NCBI GenBank assembly: GCA_022829145.1
Contig: CM040765.1
Coordinates: forward strand, 9,964,292 to 10,028,291
Direction of reading: 5' to 3'
From: Albula goreensis
Taxonomy: Eukaryota; Chordata; Actinopteri; Albuliformes; Albulidae
Length of the DNA: 64,000 nt
A model generated the notes under the pieces. The model was given only the letters and a program-made list of their open reading frames with translations, had not been told where the DNA came from and made no database searches. Within the stretch, counting starts at the first letter, position 1. Every line of letters begins with the position of its first letter. The position numbers and the translations under genes are program-made. Positions 39,799 through 53,300 of the stretch are shown piece after piece.

Positions 39799-42434
39799 GC
39801 GTATCCCTGAAAGACTTCATATGGTATGTGTTATCAGGATAGCTGACCTTGTTGAGACCATACAGGGGTACACACAGCTGTGTTTCTATGAGAAAAGTTT
39901 CATTTAAAGAGGATTAGCTGGTGCATGATGGGAGCATCCTGTGAGATACAGCATCTGAGCAAGATTAGGAACTGCACGGACTCAACGATCATCCAGGAAG
40001 TGCAGCTTATATTTTGGAATTGTAATCAGCCCAATACCAAGATTGAGTGCTTCTTCTGTTTGACTGGAGTCCAAAATGGCAAACCTTCAGTCCCACAAAT
40101 TATGGCAGTGTCTCTCACGCTGCTTTCTTATACGAGCACTGCACTCCAAATATTCCAAGGTTTGTATTTATCCCAACAAATGGCTGAACCTGAGTTTAAC
40201 TGCACATACAACACTGGGTTTAAGACAGTAAAACTTCCCCATAAAACAAGGATTCTGTATAGCTACAGTGTATGTTACAGTGTATATATTTGTATATATA
40301 TGTTACATGTAAGGACAGCTGCATTTTACATATCATGTAACAACAGCTGGGATGCATGTTCCAATATCAGAACTGCTAAAATATATCTTTATAATGAAAT
40401 GACTGACACAATCTTAGAAAACTGAGAGACCGGTTTAGATGAAAGCGTATGATTTTCGGATGGAGACAGCTGGAAACCATGATTTCAGTGGAATTATTCC
40501 ATGTAGTTTTCATCTAATAACTCAGCACAGCGTTTCATCATTAATTTTGTCTTATTTGTAGGGTACAGGTGTTCTATTTACAAGATTTTTCATTGTAAGG
40601 TTTTTTTAAATGAAGTATGTGTCTAATTTGAGCTTTCCTTAATTGCTGAGATATTACCATATGGTTATTTAATTACAGAGTGGGCCACGCATGACTGATT
40701 TTTAACACTCCAGAGCTGAAAGCAGCAGCACACTATTTTGGTGTACATTTTGTGCATTCAAATAATTATAATTGGAGAGTTGTGGGTACGAGTCCCATCT
40801 GGTAAAAACAAATCTGTTCATGCAATGTTGCATGGCATGGTCTGGACACTGACTGATGCTGCATCTGCTCTGTTAGGAATAATCCCAGCCTTGATTCAAA
40901 TTTTCTTAAATACTTAAAGCAGCCATAGAGAGACCACCGTCTGCATTTGTGTGGGTGTGTTTGTGTGTGTGTGCATCTATGTGCACACACGTGTGCTTAA
41001 GTCGGCATGTGTGTATGCATATGTCTGTCGTGTGTGCGTGTGTGTGTGTGGTTCTGCATAACCACAACAAACCCTGCTCTCTGTTTTCTGTGCCACGAAA
41101 CAACAACGGACAGCTATGTAATTAAAATGTTCTTTCAGAAGGATGCAAGCCAAAGTGTTTGTGTTGTTTTTTTATTAGGATTGCCTTCAAAGACAGAAAA
41201 ATGAGTCATTACTGATTAGCACCCTGCAGAGAAAGCAATAAAACACTTTGTAAAATATTCAATGGATTTTATGTATAAAGGTCAAAGACATTTGTGTGAC
41301 ACATCAGCTTCCATTTGGAGTCCTGACAGGAGAAACTGCACTTTTTACCATTTCTTTTCTCCTGAAATGGTCGTTACTCATCAAGATGATAATTAGGACA
41401 TCCAATCGGCACAACTCTTTCCGCAACTCTTAAATCAATTCCTCTTTTATTTTCCATCTGACATTCTCTAGACATATGGAGTTCTTTTTTTTAGACGTGA
41501 CAGGAAATGAAACCACAGTTGCTTTTCACTTTAATATAAATGAAACGACTCCATTTCGTCATCGATGGAAATTCTGTAGGAAGTTTTTTTCTTCACTAAT
41601 TGCAAACCGGATATTAAACAAAAACATTCAAATATCAAATAAGGACTATACAAAACAAATTTAGAATAAAAATGCTCATCTGAAAATGACTTTTCATTTA
41701 AGGAATTTGTTGATAATGATGTCATTGCAAACTACAGTGAATCTACCCATTCAAGTCGACAATATGAACTAAAAACCAAACCAAACCCTCAAGAGTGCTC
41801 TTGTCAGCCATCCAATACGCCTATCTAGAGCAAGCCAAATATTTCCTGGATTGCCAACTAACCCTCAGTCCCTCAAGACAAGTAGGGCCTGAACTCAGCT
41901 CAGTTTGGCAAGCCTAGCTACCTTTCCTGAAACCTTCACTGTCCAACTCTCCCTGCCAATAACCAAAGAAATCCAACTTCAGAGCAAGAACCACTGAACG
42001 ATAATTTATTTTAAACATTTCTTATTTCTGTATGTCACTCATAAAAATTATTTATCTGTTACATGATACTAAAGTTTACACAGTAAAATAAAAATTCCAT
42101 TATGTGATTACTGTAGTCCTTTAACTGTTAGCTTGTTCCAATGAGCTGGAATCAAAAACTACAGTTTGTAGTGGAGCAAATGAAGAATGTCTTCCATTAA
42201 ACATCTTTTACCCATATGGGAGAAATAAATAACTGAGGCATTACCATGTCTCTCGGGTTCATGTGAAACAGTAGAGCTGTGTTGAGTCTTTTTTTCTGTA
42301 GTTTATGTACACACAAGAAGAATATATGACTAACAGAGCATGTAAAGACTGGTACAGCACAGGGCAGTTAACACAGGCTTTTGGAGGTGAGACTAGGGTA
42401 AACAGGCTGTAGGCCTCAGTATAGTAGTATGGTA

Positions 42435-42662
42435 GATAGTAGCTGGTATAAGAGCAGGGTAGAGCAGATAGTAGCTGATATAAGAGCAGGGTAGAGTAGA
42501 TAGTAGTTGGTATACAAGGAGGGTATAAGTAGAGGGTAAGGTAGATACAAGTTAGACTAAGAGCAGGGCAGAGTAAATGTAGGATAGAGGAGATAGAAGC
42601 TGGCATGAGCGCAGGGTAAAGTAGGTATAGACTGGTATAAGTAGAGGGTAGAGTAGATAACA
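42435..42662. repeat. Minisatellite, 32-bp unit, about 7 copies
   Basis: Starts with three near-exact units beginning GATAGTAGCTGGTATAAGAG at 42435, 42467 and 42499 (spacing exactly 32), then decays toward 42662. It ends about 40 bases from exon 4 of CCDC136. Confidence 0.85.
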
Positions 42663-42701
42663 GCAGGGATGAGCAGCTAAAGGCTTGTGTAAGTGCCTCA
42701 C

Positions 42702-43004
42702 CCTCTCTCCTCTCCTCCTCCCTGCGCTGGCTCTTCATGGTGATCTCGGCGCGGAGCGTGGTGATCTCCAGCTCGTACTCAGCCGTGGTGGTGTTGAGGC
42801 GCTCCAGCTCAGCGCGCAGGCGGCACAGCTCCTCCTGCAGGCTGGCGATGTCGTTCTCCCGCTCAGCCGCCGCCTCCTCCGCCGCCTGCTGGAGCATCAG
42901 CACCTCCTCCTGTGCCTCCCGCAGCTCCTCCTGCGCCTCCGCCAGCTCGCTCTCCTTCTCCTCCTGCAGGCTGGACATCTCCTCCTGCACCGAGCGTAGC
43001 TGGG
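42702..43004 (-). CDS. ccdc136: CCDC136 exon 4: central coiled coil
   Basis: 303 bp. Two AG acceptors lie five bases apart (TCCCAGCCCAG); only the upstream one keeps the frame, giving Q-A-Q-L-R-S-V. The donor is GAGAGG|GTGAGG. It encodes SLQEEKESELAEAQEELREA, AAEEAAAERENDIASLQEEL and EYELEITTLRAEITMKS, closely following mammalian CCDC136 (DIASLQEDLCRMQNELEDM, YEMEIASLRAEMEMKSS). Confidence 0.95.
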
Positions 43005-45309
43005 CTGGGAGTGAGGAGGAGGAAGTCAGTCTTCATTACAGATGAAGCCCCTCAATATCTAATGAATAGCTTCACTATTATTCATTACCCTCACATAAGA
43101 ACCTGAATACAGGATTAAATGACAGATCATATTTCACCTCCATAATCTATGCCCACTATCGATGCTTTAAACAGGATCGTTCTGGAATGACATTGACAGG
43201 ACTACTAGTCTCTACTTTAACTTAGATCCACCATCTTTGTTGATGTGATTGGTTTGAAATATTAAATAAATCCTTAAAAATCTGAACTGAAATGTAAGAT
43301 GAGACTACTACATTGGTAATCCTTGCTGCTTTTGCTACTGTTGCACCCGAAGGCCATGTGTCCGACAGCTTATTTAGCCAAACTCAAACACGACTGAGGG
43401 TCAGCACCAATGTCATTGTTTGGCCATTTTGCCAGAGCCAAGGCAACGGTACAGCGGTTTCACCTTTACAACCACCCTATTAAATGACAGTCATATGACT
43501 GAGGCTGAGGGCGCTGCCAAAGGCCTGCTGGCAGGGCGGCAGGCTCTCCTGCCAAAGAGATCAAAAAGAAATCAGACTGAGACATCGGGGACTGTGTGGC
43601 TGTGCTTCTCCTCTCATGGTCGAGCAGTTATAAGAATGCAAACAGGCAGGCTCTGTTCTCAGTGTTAGGGCACGGATTCTCTTAAGCCAGGGACGGGCAG
43701 GTCAGTTTCTGTGGCATTGGATGGTACGCTGGCTTTTTGTGTCCAGTCAGAACACCAGCCAAATTAAGCAATTAGCAACCAACACCGATGCCATTTCACT
43801 CACAGATTAAATTACAGTCGATTTTGTTATTTAGACACAAGACACAGCTATCATTCATTAGCTTTTCAAGATTGTAGCTAAAGTGTAAGTCATGTAAATC
43901 ATTATTGTAAACAGGTAAATAATTGTGTAAAGTTGACAAAAAGACATAAGCCTTCTTGCCCACCCCTACTTCATGCTGTGAAGCCCTGGAGTGCAAGGGG
44001 GTTTTCTTGGGTATCCATGAACTTGTGAGTTTCAGAGCTGTCAACGACTAGCAGCAGGTGGACAAATAGGAGAGCAGGGGACTGAAGCTCTCATCCAATC
44101 AGGTACTCTGCGGTGTGAGTATGGACTGAGCTTGAAAATCCAGAGAGCCAAGGATCACAAGGCCTGAAGGGTGAAGCTGGCCCTGGGCCTTACTCTGTCA
44201 CGAGTCCATGGTGTGTGTGTGTGTGCGTGTATGTATGTGTGTGTATATGCATGCATGTGTGGCACACTCAAACAGATCAGAAAGAGTCAATAGACACTTT
44301 GTTCATTGGTGAGAAACAGAAACCAGAACTGGAAACCAGTTATTTGTTATTTGTGAAACTAGAAGAGAGCAGAATGTCTTCCTTAAAAATCTCCTCAATG
44401 AAAACCAAAATGTCTCAGTCTTTTCTCCAAAGGAAATCTGCTTGGCTTTCATTTTAAGCACCCTCCAGGCATTTGTGAATGTGTTGGTGACCTAAGACAG
44501 GGAAATAAGAGTGTTTTGTAAGGAAATAACTCCCACCACGCTCCTGTGATTTGATCAGGGCCGCCCGCCCTGTGTAAATAAGAATAAAACGAAGACCCTT
44601 GAACACCAGAATGTGCTCACACGCCGATCATATTTTCCCTCTAAGATATTCTGACATGAAATCTGCTTCATCCCGTTTTTGACATGATGTAGCCAATTGC
44701 ATTGCTGTTTGGTTATGTCATGCTGAGGCTAGTCGTAGCCGCGGTGTTATGTGGCCTAACACATCCAGGGCCTTTCAGCCGCTCTGTCATTAATTAGAGC
44801 ACACATGGGAGACCCTGCCTCTCTGTGAGCGGACCCCAACACAAAAGACAAATGTGCTGATTAATTACACTCCCTCCTCCCCCCTCGCCCCTTTCTTCAC
44901 GACCCGAACTGTCAGAGGGTCACTGCTGGTGGGCTCTTTTTTTAGGAGATCAGGACTGTGTCCCCTCTTTAACAGAGGAAGTGACATCCTGCTGCATCTT
45001 TGTGATTTAATACAACTTTTCTGAAATATTTTGTAAGATGATACTTTTTTAATGAAAACTTATGATGTCTATACAGGATATATAATAAAGTTTATTGGTG
45101 ACAGAAAGCCTGGCTTTAATTAAATAATAAATAATAAAATGTAACTATATGACTGGACATTTATACAGACTATGATTTAGGTTGGTTTTACTCTGTGATT
45201 CATATACAGCAGTCACAGGTCAACATGGAAGAACATTTATTGAGTTAAACCATAGGTATATCACACGCCTAGAATATCACAAGGCTACGGTTTATGAGAG
45301 CTATAATGG

Positions 45310-45590
45310 CACATAGTGGTCATGGTTGAGTAATTATATATGGTGTACAGTAGTCATGGTTTCATTGAGATATAAATAGTGTTCTTCAGTCATGGCTAAG
45401 AATATACCTGCAGAGCATGTATTGGTCATGGCTGAGCTGAGATATAAATGAGAGTACAGAACTCAAGGCTGAGTGAAGATATGGATGTCATAGCATAGTG
45501 GTGGTCTGTTGGAGATATGAGAGGAACACAGCAGTCATGTCCACAGTGGACATAATCATAACTCAGAAGAGTTATAAATGAACGTGTAGT
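45310..45590. repeat. Degenerate tandem repeat, 35-40-bp unit
   Basis: Recurring AGTCATGG(T/C)TGAG and GAGATATAAATG motifs at 35-40-bp intervals, heavily diverged; an old minisatellite in CCDC136 intron 3. Confidence 0.6.
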
Positions 45591-45654
45591 GTGTATGGTG
45601 TAGTACTGCTGATGTATAGATTGTGTGTACATTGATGTGGTCGTGCGCGATCAC

Positions 45655-45729
45655 CTTGCACTCTCTGGATCTGTCGAGTAAAGGTCTCGGCCTGGTGGGC
45701 ACTGGTGAGACGCTCATCCTCCAGCAGCC
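45655..45729 (-). CDS. ccdc136: CCDC136 exon 3: coiled coil
   Basis: 75 bp, too short to stand out as an open frame. Acceptor GTCTCTCCAG|GGCTG and donor GTGCAAG|GTGATC. It encodes [20 protein letters not shown] then IQRVQ, matching mammalian [20 protein letters not shown]. The polypyrimidine tract upstream is a CT microsatellite. Confidence 0.92.
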
Positions 45730-45750
45730 CTGGAGAGACGCAGAGAGACA

Positions 45751-45757
45751 GAGAGAC

Positions 45758-45790
<33 letters not shown>

Positions 45791-45791
45791 G
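45751..45791. repeat. (AG)n microsatellite at the exon 3 acceptor
   Basis: On the gene strand this is CT-rich and runs into the polypyrimidine tract of CCDC136 exon 3 (exon edge at 45729). Confidence 0.95.
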
Positions 45792-47353
45792 TTTGTGAGA
45801 CAGGGAGGGCATGAGGGGAGAAGGAAAAATATACATTAACTGTGATTGCATTAACTCATTAGCTGCACTATTTATTACCCAAAGCACGCTGACTTCAGAA
45901 TCATTGTGGTACCTGCCGGGTTTATTGAGATCTGTGCTTGTCAAGTCATATCAAATTAGCATACGGTCTGGGAAATTTAGGGTTTAATTTGCTTTATTAA
46001 AGTCTTTCACTTCCTTTTCCTTGATTTTTTTTTTCTTCAGGGTCCAGTCTGTTTGGCTAAATGCTACAAAGCTTTGAAATAAAGGTATCCCGAGAAAGAA
46101 GTGCCTGCCGTTAAAGCGAAGGATTACAGGGTTCACCTTTCCATAAAAGTGTTGCTAACAATCTAGTGCTTTTACATACCTGGCAGCCACCTCAGGGCAA
46201 TATGCAAATATAATTTTATGGCCAAAGAGTCTACAAAGTTTCACATCCAACCACTATCTCCTAAAAAATCACAGTTCAGTTCATCGTGAAAAATGATACT
46301 GTGGTGTCACTGAAACCTGTTGAAAGACTTAACCTTGAGCTTAATCATAAGATGTTTTAAAACCATGATGTCAGGATGTTAAGATGTTAGATACAGCAAG
46401 TCACTGATAAAGTGAAGGCCCTGCACTGAGATGATGTCAGCGCACATAAGCAAGCAGATTCTCTGTCTATTACCTGCTACTCCAGACAATCAGTGAACAA
46501 GTACCAGAGCTTTTGACCTGAGGGAGCTGCTTTTGTCCTGGGACATGGGATTTTAGCCCATGACTCCACTGACAGACAATGGCAGGGGTTTCCTAAATTA
46601 AGCAGAGGTCTGCTAAAGTACTGTGGCAGAGGTTTCCAGGCTTTTGAGCACATGACCCACTTAGTGAGCAAATACCTTTGCTGTGCCCCACTCAATGTGA
46701 AAATATAGCACGGCAAATGTTCCAGCATGGAATTAAAATGTTTTAACAAGTCAAAACAACTGCATACACATTGTAACTACTATCTGGGTGTATAACTAGC
46801 ACCTGTTTGATTTGACTGGTGTGAATATCATGGAAAGTGTGTTCTGAACAGTTTTTGTGTGTGTGTGTGTGTTACCCGTAAATGACTGTGTGACTCAGCG
46901 GTAATGGCCGTAGCAGCAGGCTGGGTCGTGGTACAGCAGTCTGACAGCTGGGCATGCTCAGTGGGACAGCTCTGCCAAAGATGTCGCTCCGTGGCCCAGA
47001 ACACTCGGTCACAAACATTCCCCTGGCCTAACAGCTGTCAGAGGAGTCAGCAAAGACTGCATTCCTGCCAGTGCCCACACAACCCACTGACCAGAGTACA
47101 GGATGCTGGCTTGTACATCTCTGACCCACAACAAAGAGCCCTTGACCCAACATTCAGCTCATCAGTGCCAGTTTCCCTCTCCTTTTGTATATGCATCAAA
47201 AACCTAACTTTCAGTTTTGTTTTAAAACACAACAGACTGTATACAGAAAATCAAAATCCCCTATTCAAACTCTTTATGTCATTGAGGAGGTAACACTATG
47301 GATTCTTTTGGAGTTAAATTTGGGTTGTGGTCATCTCTCTCTCTCTCGTTCAC

Positions 47354-47635
47354 CCTGTAGTTCACGGAAGCTCTCCTCATGTTTCTGGGACACCTCCCTG
47401 GCCTCCTCCAGCTCCAGGAGCAGCTGCAGGACCTGGGACCTCAGCATCTCCAGCTCCTGCTCCTCCGTGAGTGGCTCCACATCCCCCTCGTCCTCTTCTC
47501 CCTTCTCCTCCTTCACCTCCTTCTCCTCCCCTCCCGCCTCCACCTCCTTCCCCTCATTCTCATCAAGAGCCTCCTTCTCCTTGGCGGTGAGCTCCTCCAT
47601 GCCAGGTTGGTCTGGTTTAAGATCACAGGGATCAT
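47354..47635 (-). CDS. ccdc136: CCDC136 exon 2: acidic region and first coiled-coil heptads
   Basis: 282 bp with acceptor TTTTGTAG|ATGATC and donor CTACAG|GTGAAC. It encodes DDPCDLKPDQPGMEELTAKE, a Glu/Lys-rich stretch, and then EQELEMLRSQVLQLLLELEE AREVSQKHEESFRELQ. This aligns with mammalian [20 protein letters not shown]. Phase is one base in and one base out. Confidence 0.93.
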
Positions 47636-48080
47636 CTACAAAAGATGGGGAAAGAGCGAGAGAGTCACTTTCAAGTAGCTCAGTTGCAAGTATGTAATCC
47701 AGCTCACAAATTCTGACTCTTTCTAAACCAGCTACCCCTGCATAAAAATGTGTGATTCAAATTCATGGTAGATGCAAGAGGACAGCCAGTAAATGTCAGG
47801 GTGCTCTCTGCTGTCTCTAATGAAACTCTTCCTCAATGAGATACAGTACTGTACCAGTACAGTATGACAGACTCAGCCTGCCCCACAGCTGTTCTGTTAC
47901 TACCATGAACCGACACCCAGCTCCACCCCCACTCCATTTTCACCTGCTGTCTGCTGTTCTAAGGCTTTCAACACTCCACGCACCCTGGGCTGTGACCTTT
48001 CACCCCATCAAGGCAGCCAGCTGTGCAGTTGCTAAGACTAAAGCAGAAGCCTTGGTGCTGCTCTGCAAGGTAGACAAGTG

Positions 48081-48093
48081 TGCCACCTAGTGG
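48081..48093 (-). promoter_or_regulatory. CTCF-like motif
   Basis: TGCCACCTAGTGG on the plus strand, i.e. CCACTAGGTGGCA on the minus strand, a full match to the CTCF core CCASYAGRKGGCA. Binding is inferred. Confidence 0.45.
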
Positions 48094-49009
48094 CAGGAAA
48101 AGGAAATCTATAAATAACATGATGACATAAGAGTCCTTGACCCCACACTTTCTCAAGGAAAGTGCAAAACTGCACACAAAGAATACAAGAGATCATTGTA
48201 AATGGAACTTATATAGGAGGAGGGGAGCATGGGTGTGGGGGCTGGGGGCAAGTAGGGGGTGTGGCAACAGTCGTCAAGCCTTGTTTAACATCTCTTTTCT
48301 CAAACCTACCAGTCAAAGTGGCTGAAGTGGGAGCACCACCGACTCCGAAAGCACACCTCTGTACTCATTCGGTGGTGAGTGCTCAAAGCTTAGGTTACTT
48401 GCACTAAGATTTAAAACATTTTGTTACAAAGCAAATCCTGACAAAGAATGTTAGTCTAACCAGCAGATGAATAAAACATCCAATAAAACATGTAAACAGT
48501 AGTGTTGGCAAATGTCCTTAAGATGACTGTAGCTGTGACAAAGGTAGCCTGTTTGGCTACTTTTGGAAAACAGGCAACATTCATTGTGTAATATTTAAAG
48601 GTACACTGCTAGCCAGTTTGGTGTACCAATAGCCTAAACGTGGCTTAAATAGTTATGTTTTTTCTTTAAACTGTAAATCTAACATGAGGTCAAATGAAGT
48701 AGCTCTAAAGCAAACATGCAATTCTATGTAATTATGAATAAAACACTGTTTGAAATGCCAATTAAATTCCAGTCGACAGTCATTGAATAATTTAAACAGC
48801 TGGACATTTTGTTTTTCATGGAACTTTAGAACTGCTTCCACTTCTAAAGCAGCTCTTTTTTAAATGGGACAAACGCCCAATGGAAATTCTGAGCTCAACG
48901 CAGAATTGGCAGCAGTGTCTTTCAGATCCAAAAGAAGACATCAGCCAATTCCTGCAGGATAGAATTAGGCAGATATTCTTTCATGATCAAATAAAAAGCA
49001 GAAGAAGAG

Positions 49010-49200
49010 TCGTTCGGGTGGCACATGAAGCTGAGGCACATGTACATGGTACAGCTGGGGGTTTGAGTCCCAGCCCCGCTATCAGTTGGCTCAGCCTTGC
49101 TTAGCTTTTCAGTGACTCAGCCAGTTAAATTCATTGGTCTCGTGACACTCTAGCGGCCTCTCCTGGCCAGCCAGGGAACTCCAGTTTCAGGAACTGAATG
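49010..49200 (+). repeat. Possible tRNA-headed SINE of another family
   Basis: Plus strand has GGGTGGCACATGAAG and then a good B-box GGGTTTGAGTCCCAGCCCC, followed by an unrelated body with CTCTAGCGGCCTCTCCTGGC. The A-box is weak and no second copy was found in the window, so this is tentative. Confidence 0.35.
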
Positions 49201-50076
49201 AAAAGATGGCTTTGTGTTCCTTTGACAGTATAGGCACGATGCGATTAGTGTTAAAGCTTGCATTGTGAAAAAGAATACAGCCAAACGTAAGTAGCATTCA
49301 TGCACAGACACTTCCTTCTAACGTGACGGGGGAGGCTTGCAGTGATTACGTTTCAGGTGCAAAAAAGGGAAAAAGTTTCAGTTTCTTTTCTTTTACCTTT
49401 ACAAAAACTATCAAGAATTGTTAACACCTGAATCCAGACAAGAGCTCCCTCAATCAACTGTACTGACCTGACAGCACTAATGTCAACCAGCAGCAAGCAG
49501 CTTCTGAAAACCACTATGCTAATCACAAACAATCAGTCAATAAAAATATAATGCAATATCAACAAAATAGCATGATTGCAGGGACAAGAGTATTGGGATG
49601 ACAACATGATTGTTGGGATGTAGCAAAAAATACCATGGAAACAATCTGGCCCTGAAAGGTAATGATGGGAAAATGAGGCATCATGAAATCAAAATGAAAA
49701 AAAATAAATAAATAAAAAATGGGGAGCACTGAGCGCGCTCACAGCACTCACATTGCAGTTCATTGCAGCTCCTCAATGATTATCTCAAGCTGAGTGACAG
49801 GGACTGGCCAAGAATGCCTGCAGGACATGTTCCAGCACCCTCAATCACAAAACACACTTATTCCACAGATGCCATCCAGTTAATACTACAATAAAACAGC
49901 TACACATATAATTGTTTTAATGGTAGTCTTTCCCTGTATACTATGTACCACAGCCTAAAGAACGATGAGCAAGTAACTATTGTTTGTTTTTAAATACTTA
50001 TTATATTTGCAGTTTGATTACTGCTCCAGCCTTTGTAAATATGTCAGACAGAGAGAGAATTCCTGTGATGAGGCTT

Positions 50077-50299
50077 CCTGCTCCTCGACCTGCTGTTACC
50101 CCTCCATTCCTGCTCCTGGACCTGCTGTTACCCCTCCATTCCTGCTCCTGGACCTGCTGTTACCCCTCCATTCCTGCTCCTGGACCTGCTGTTACCCCTC
50201 CATTCCTGCTCCTCGACCTGCTGTTACCCTCCATTCCTGCTCCTTGACCCTCTGTTACCCCTCCATTCCTGCTCCTCGACCTGCTGTTACCCCTCAATT
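50077..50299. repeat. Minisatellite, 32-bp unit, 7 copies
   Basis: Units start CCTGCTCCTGGACCTGCTGT at 50077, 50109, 50141, 50173, 50205, 50236 and 50268; one unit lacks a base. Very low divergence suggests recent expansion. The open frame across it is only repeat translation. Confidence 0.95.
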
Positions 50300-50344
50300 C
50301 CTGATTGTCCAGATGGAGGAGATCTAAATATAGGTCCCACTCAT

Positions 50345-50379
50345 TCTCTCTCTCTCTCTCTCATTCTCTCTCTCTCTCT
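50345..50379. repeat. CT microsatellite beside the 32-bp minisatellite
   Basis: Interrupted (CT)n with one CAT break. Confidence 0.95.
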
Positions 50380-53300
50380 TTGTTTCTAAATGAGTGAAAA
50401 AATGTTAATCTGGAGTCCAAGTATGTGAAGAGCAATAGAAATAAAAGTTACCAGAAACTGGGTGATTCAAAATGGCAGTTAAAGAGCAGTGAAGGTATTG
50501 TAGTAGGTGGACCAAACTTTCAGGGTGACTGTACTTTTAAATGCCAGAATCACAATGGAGAACAAACACTATGGATTAATGAGACACATCATGTGTTTTA
50601 AAAGAAATTTGGCACACTGAGGATGCAATCTGTTTCCTGTGGGACAATGACAGGCTTTTTAGTATTTCCTGTAAGTTTAATGCCTCATTCTTCTATTTGT
50701 CGTAAAGGTCATATGGTACTGCCCGGTTAAACAGCCAGAAGTGAGGTTTGTTTAAACTCTGATCTCCCTCACTATGAATGTGAGTCCCTCTTTCATTCTG
50801 TCACTTAGCGTGTACGGACACCAGCAGCTGTGCCCTTTGTGGCCCCCTCCATGCTCCTCACCACCATTCCCAAATTCCCATGCAGGACGGTGGTCTCTGC
50901 AACTCACCCCCCTGTCAGAATTCCTCCCTGATGCTATAATCTTCACTGACAAAGAGCCAAGACCCCGTGGATCAGAGGAGCACAGTAAACCACACCAACA
51001 AAATCCTTTAATACCTGCAGGAATCTCCACGTTTACTATCGCTGGACTTACATAAGCAGCTAATTTTAGAAAAGGAGCATTTTATTTGGGACAGCAATAG
51101 TATCTGAGCCCAAGGATTGTCACCAACGTAACCAAACAATAGTTCAATAACAAATATATTCGTTGTATTATTATTGACCATAGTAGTAGAAATAGAAATA
51201 GAAAGCAGTTGTAGTAGTAAATTTACATACAAAACATATAAACCTCCTTTTGTCATTACATTATTTTCGCCTCACCCACCATCTTATTTTTGATTGGCAG
51301 GCTTTGCTTCGGCTGTCACATTATTTGGGCTTGTTGGCCTCACAGCAGTCTCTATCTCCCTCTCTGAGTACATAAGAACACTGCAACATCCCTCCACTCA
51401 AAGTGATCCTGAAATCAATGGTCCGGCATTAACTTTGTATTACTCATGAGTTTGTTTACTCATAATTTCCCAAGGCCATGATACTACGCTTGCTGCTGCA
51501 AGCTGAACCGAAGTGCGTCATTAATTAAAGTTTTTATGAGCAAAGTTAAATCGTGTGCAGTTTTTTTTTTATATATCACTTCAAGCCAGAAGATTAATTG
51601 AACTGGGATGAACTCAAAGCTGTGGCATAATATGATTGTTTGGGCTAATGGAGGATATGCTGTCGGAACGGTGACGTAATGGCTCTGAGTCGTGCGAGGC
51701 TCGTGACTGCCCCTCGGCCCCACGCTGGGTGCACGATTAAAGTAACGTGCAGCCAGGTTGGCTCGTCAAGGGAGGGAACGGAGAGAGTCTTAATTATGAT
51801 GAAGCTGAAGATTCCTGCTTCCCTCCAGTGTCTTTCAGTCTGTCCTAATCTGTCTCATTACAGATCTCCTCCATCCTTGCCAATAGGGAATTATAGTTCA
51901 ATTAGGATTCTAGTTTCAATTCCTCATCTAGGTGAAACACGGCCACTGACATAATCTGACTGGATACGGGGAATTTTCGGTGCGTCACATTGCCAGAGGA
52001 AAGCTGACCCACTCTATCACAAGCTAACGGTGGCATTTTAGAATTTGCTTCCTCAGTCAACTGGATGCCACTAAATTGGGCCAATTGGAGGCATGAGGGA
52101 TCGATGGTGTTTCAGCGCTTCAGAGTTGCCAGGCAACAAGAGCCCACATTCCACTGGATGACTGTTGGAGTCGCATCACATCTGCAAGCATGCGTTTGTC
52201 ACAAGAGAGGCTGACGAGAGAAAACGAACATTTGCGCACTTTGACTTTGAAGGCAAACATGAATAGTGTTACTAAACATACAGTAATCTGGCAGAGTACT
52301 AAAGACTCAAGGTCTACACAGGATGGTCCTTCTTCCAAGTTTGATGCCACAGTGGCCTGATCTTCAGTGCAATACTTATGACTTATTCAGAAGAAAGATC
52401 TCCGTGTGTAGCTTAGCAAACCATCTATGTGCTTGAGCTCCCTATCCGCAGCCAAGGTTGTCATGGTGATGGAGACAAAGTCATCCTCTTTCCTCCCGGG
52501 TTACTGTATTTAAACATCCAGCAGAGAGAGTCTGTGCATCTGTCACAGAGGACAGTGTTAATGTGTGCAGAAAGGAGCAGTTAAAAAACACATCACTAAC
52601 ACATACAACTATGTGTGAACATCCATGTGTAGCATACAGAGCATATAGGCCTACACAAATGAAATCATACCTGAATAAGGAGTGCTTGATAAACGAAATG
52701 GATCACTCAACATTGTTTTCCATTAAATACTCCATTACGTAGGAGGAATGCAATTACATTGGCCACACTGTAGCATTTTAAATGTTTTTAACAGTGCAGA
52801 ATCGACCAGGTCACTAATGACTACATAAGTGCTGTAGTTTTACCCAGAAACTGACCTATTTATTTAGATAGGCTTCCTGTAGATTATCATTGAATGATGC
52901 TTCCGTGGTAATGAAACGCCCCAAGACACTATGAATCACCAGCTAAAATTAAAGCTTTTCACATGATAATGAAATAGTAATGACCGGCTCGCCCCTGAGG
53001 AGTCAATTATGACTCTACTGCCGATCAATGGCAGGGGTGCAGCCAAGGCAGAGGCTTGCTTTGAAACGCTCTCCAGCGCCGGTGATGCGCTACTACGCTG
53101 GGTCAAACTCACTCCACAGTTAGCGTAACCCTCCCGACTCCATTTTAACAGCGTCGGAAAAAAACTGCATCGCTGTGGCAGATGCCTCCTAAGTCTATAT
53201 CACAGCTCAGCTGCGCGTTCCCACCGTTCCTCATGACTGAGGTGTTACTAGGGCGATGAATATCAAAGCTGAAAACTTTGCATAACGCGTTTCAGATTAG

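Larger units (their letters stand above)
39103..42701 (-). other. CCDC136 intron 4
   Basis: 3.6 kb, AT-rich. Holds a degenerate 27-bp tandem (39702-39798), GT-rich short runs near 39320 and 41030, and a 32-bp minisatellite (42435-42662) directly beside exon 4. The open frame at 39925-40425 has no coding features. Confidence 0.8.
43005..47353 (-). other. CCDC136 introns 3 and 2 (flanking exon 3)
   Basis: Intron 3 (43005-45654) has a CpG-bearing, ATTA-containing unique block at about 44690-44870 and a degenerate tandem at 45310-45590. Intron 2 (45730-47353) starts on the gene-distal side with a GA/CT microsatellite adjoining exon 3. No coding content otherwise. Confidence 0.8.

Noticed and set aside
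39925-40425. 166-codon plus-strand frame in CCDC136 intron 4
   Set aside because: AT-rich, no domain, passes through simple TATA-rich sequence.
40770-40920. tRNA-like B-box (GGGTACGAGTCCC) suggesting a tRNA gene or SINE
   Set aside because: No cloverleaf or A-box could be drawn and no second copy was seen.
42702-42999. Downstream AG as acceptor for CCDC136 exon 4
   Set aside because: It would break the frame with exon 3; the AG five bases upstream keeps it.
46600-46710. Resemblance to hAT-type MITE ends (CAGAGGTTTCCAGGC, GACCCAC)
   Set aside because: No terminal inverted repeats or target-site duplication could be identified.
49980-50327. Plus-strand frames with repeated Pro/Leu blocks
   Set aside because: Translation of the 32-bp minisatellite.
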